NCBI GenBank assembly: GCA_900772035.1 | Contig: CAAGQE010000356.1 | Coordinates: 1 to 6,457 of the forward strand | DNA: 6,457 bases | From: Candidatus Gastranaerophilales bacterium | GTDB lineage: Bacteria; Cyanobacteriota; Vampirovibrionia; Gastranaerophilales; Gastranaerophilaceae | Direction of reading: 5' to 3' | In this document: positions 5,714 through 6,457 of the stretch, in pieces | How positions within the stretch are numbered: position 1 is the stretch's first letter | Layout of the letters: each line of letters starts with the position of its first letter | Translations under genes and position numbers: made by a program | Notes under the pieces: model-generated | The model's input: only the letters and a program-made list of their open reading frames with translations | Told to the model about the DNA's origin: nothing | The model's database searches: none

Positions 5714-6457
5714 TTAAGAATTATTTTTTGTTTTTCTTTCTTCGATAAAATTTGATATTCCATTATAACAAACTGTTATCGCAAGCGGAAGTGCCAAGCC
5801 TGCGATTGTATAAATAACCCACATATACCCCGAACCGTCATAGACAGGTGAAGATGCAAGTCTGTATATCGGCAGATGTTGAAGTTTTACAACCGCATAA
5901 GTCACAAACTTAAATCCGACAATGTGCAGGCACAATATCATCATCGTACTTTTGCCGATATAAGATAAAAACGGTGCCAACTTCGATTTTGAAACCAAAA
6001 CCGCGATATTGTATACCATAAAATATCCCAAAAACGACAAGACTATAAAAACAAGCGGATTTCCGATGATATTTGCGCTGATGTCAATTGCTGCAAGTGA
6101 ATTGTTTCCGATAAAGTTTATAAGAATTGCCGAAGCCGCTGCATATATTATGTTTTCATATTTTGAAAAATCTTTCGTTCTGAATTTTGTATAAAGATAT
6201 TTTCCCGACGCGTGCAACGAAAATGCTGCATAAATAAAATAAAACGGGTCGTGATTTTGCTTTGAAAGCCACAAAAAAACTATGCTCAGAGTGAAAACAG
6301 CGATATCTTCATTAACAAAGCGAATTTTCTTTATCAAAAATCTGCAAACAACATACAAAACCAGCGAAAAGAACAATATTCTCAAAAACCAAACACTTCC
6401 GATTAAAGGTTCTGTCGGAATGAATTTTACGGTATAAAACAATTGCTTCAAAATATC
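5714..6457 (-). CDS. Acyltransferase-3 family integral membrane protein, N-terminus cut by window edge
   Basis: These membrane proteins (OafA, NodX, WecH type) move acetyl or other acyl groups onto extracytoplasmic sugars such as O-antigen, peptidoglycan or exopolysaccharide. The frame is open to the right edge, so 247 residues are visible and the first roughly 110 to 130 of the usual 340-370 are missing, including the catalytic N-terminal histidine region. Counting from the TTG at 6451, the family landmarks are GSVWFLRILFF (18-28) and LSYIGKSTMMILCLH (162-176), the typical 'yiGk.SL.iyl.H' of the C-terminal part. About seven hydrophobic spans can be seen (near 17-40, 48-62, 68-86, 100-115, 130-152, 167-189, 207-229), and the end is basic (EERKTKNNS). 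The TTG at 6451 is only an internal codon, not a credible start. The acceptor is unknown; nearby UDP-sugar genes fit a surface-glycan role. No terminator separates it from the next gene. Confidence 0.8.
   Translation of the reverse strand, partial: DILKQLFYTVKFIPTEPLIGSVWFLRILFFSLVLYVVCRFLIKKIRFVNEDIAVFTLSIVFLWLSKQNHDPFYFIYAAFSLHASGKYLYTKFRTKDFSKYENIIYAAASAILINFIGNNSLAAIDISANIIGNPLVFIVLSFLGYFMVYNIAVLVSKSKLAPFLSYIGKSTMMILCLHIVGFKFVTYAVVKLQHLPIYRLASSPVYDGSGYMWVIYTIAGLALPLAITVCYNGISNFIEERKTKNNS

Overview
The window holds seven protein-coding genes (two cut by the window edges), packed with short gaps of 56 to 111 bases and no stretch over 300 bases without a gene. GC is roughly 40% (estimated by eye) and most starts have a GGAG/GAGG-type ribosome binding site. 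I see no tRNA, rRNA, CRISPR array or insertion sequence. The gene content (ferredoxin-type iron-sulfur protein, flavodiiron protein, signal-peptide protein with an envelope-type domain, UDP-sugar enzymes) suggests an anaerobic or microaerophilic bacterium, probably with two membranes. A non-photosynthetic cyanobacterial relative of the Gastranaerophilales/Melainabacteria kind is one guess, but the sequence does not prove any lineage.

Left block (1-1638, minus strand): galE (UDP-glucose 4-epimerase) followed, with a one-base stop/start overlap, by a UDP-glucuronate decarboxylase (UDP-xylose synthase) that runs off the left edge. Together they would supply UDP-galactose and UDP-xylose for surface polysaccharide. 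Upstream of galE on the same strand (1695-2576) lies an orphan membrane protein: a DUF4145-like N-terminal domain, a coiled coil, a lysine-rich linker, one membrane span and a polar tail. It is the least explained gene here.

Middle block (2688-4849, plus strand): a two-cluster ferredoxin/nitroreductase fusion, then an FprA-type flavodiiron protein with every diiron ligand in place at canonical spacing. Both are redox proteins typical of anaerobes coping with oxygen, nitric oxide or electron overflow. A perfect 15-base 7-1-7 palindrome whose core equals the PerR/Fur box core lies just upstream of an extended -10 element for fprA, which suggests peroxide- or metal-responsive repression. A stem-loop with A/T flanks after fprA probably terminates transcription from both sides.

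Right block (4938-6457, minus strand): a secreted protein with a VirB10/TrbI-like beta segment and a glycine-zipper hydrophobic stretch, started from its own TTGATT-17-TACAAT promoter, and the C-terminal two-thirds of an acyltransferase-3 family membrane protein cut by the right edge.

No complete new system is evident. The observations most worth following are the putative PerR-type operator on fprA and the DUF4145-like membrane orphan with its slippage-prone A runs.
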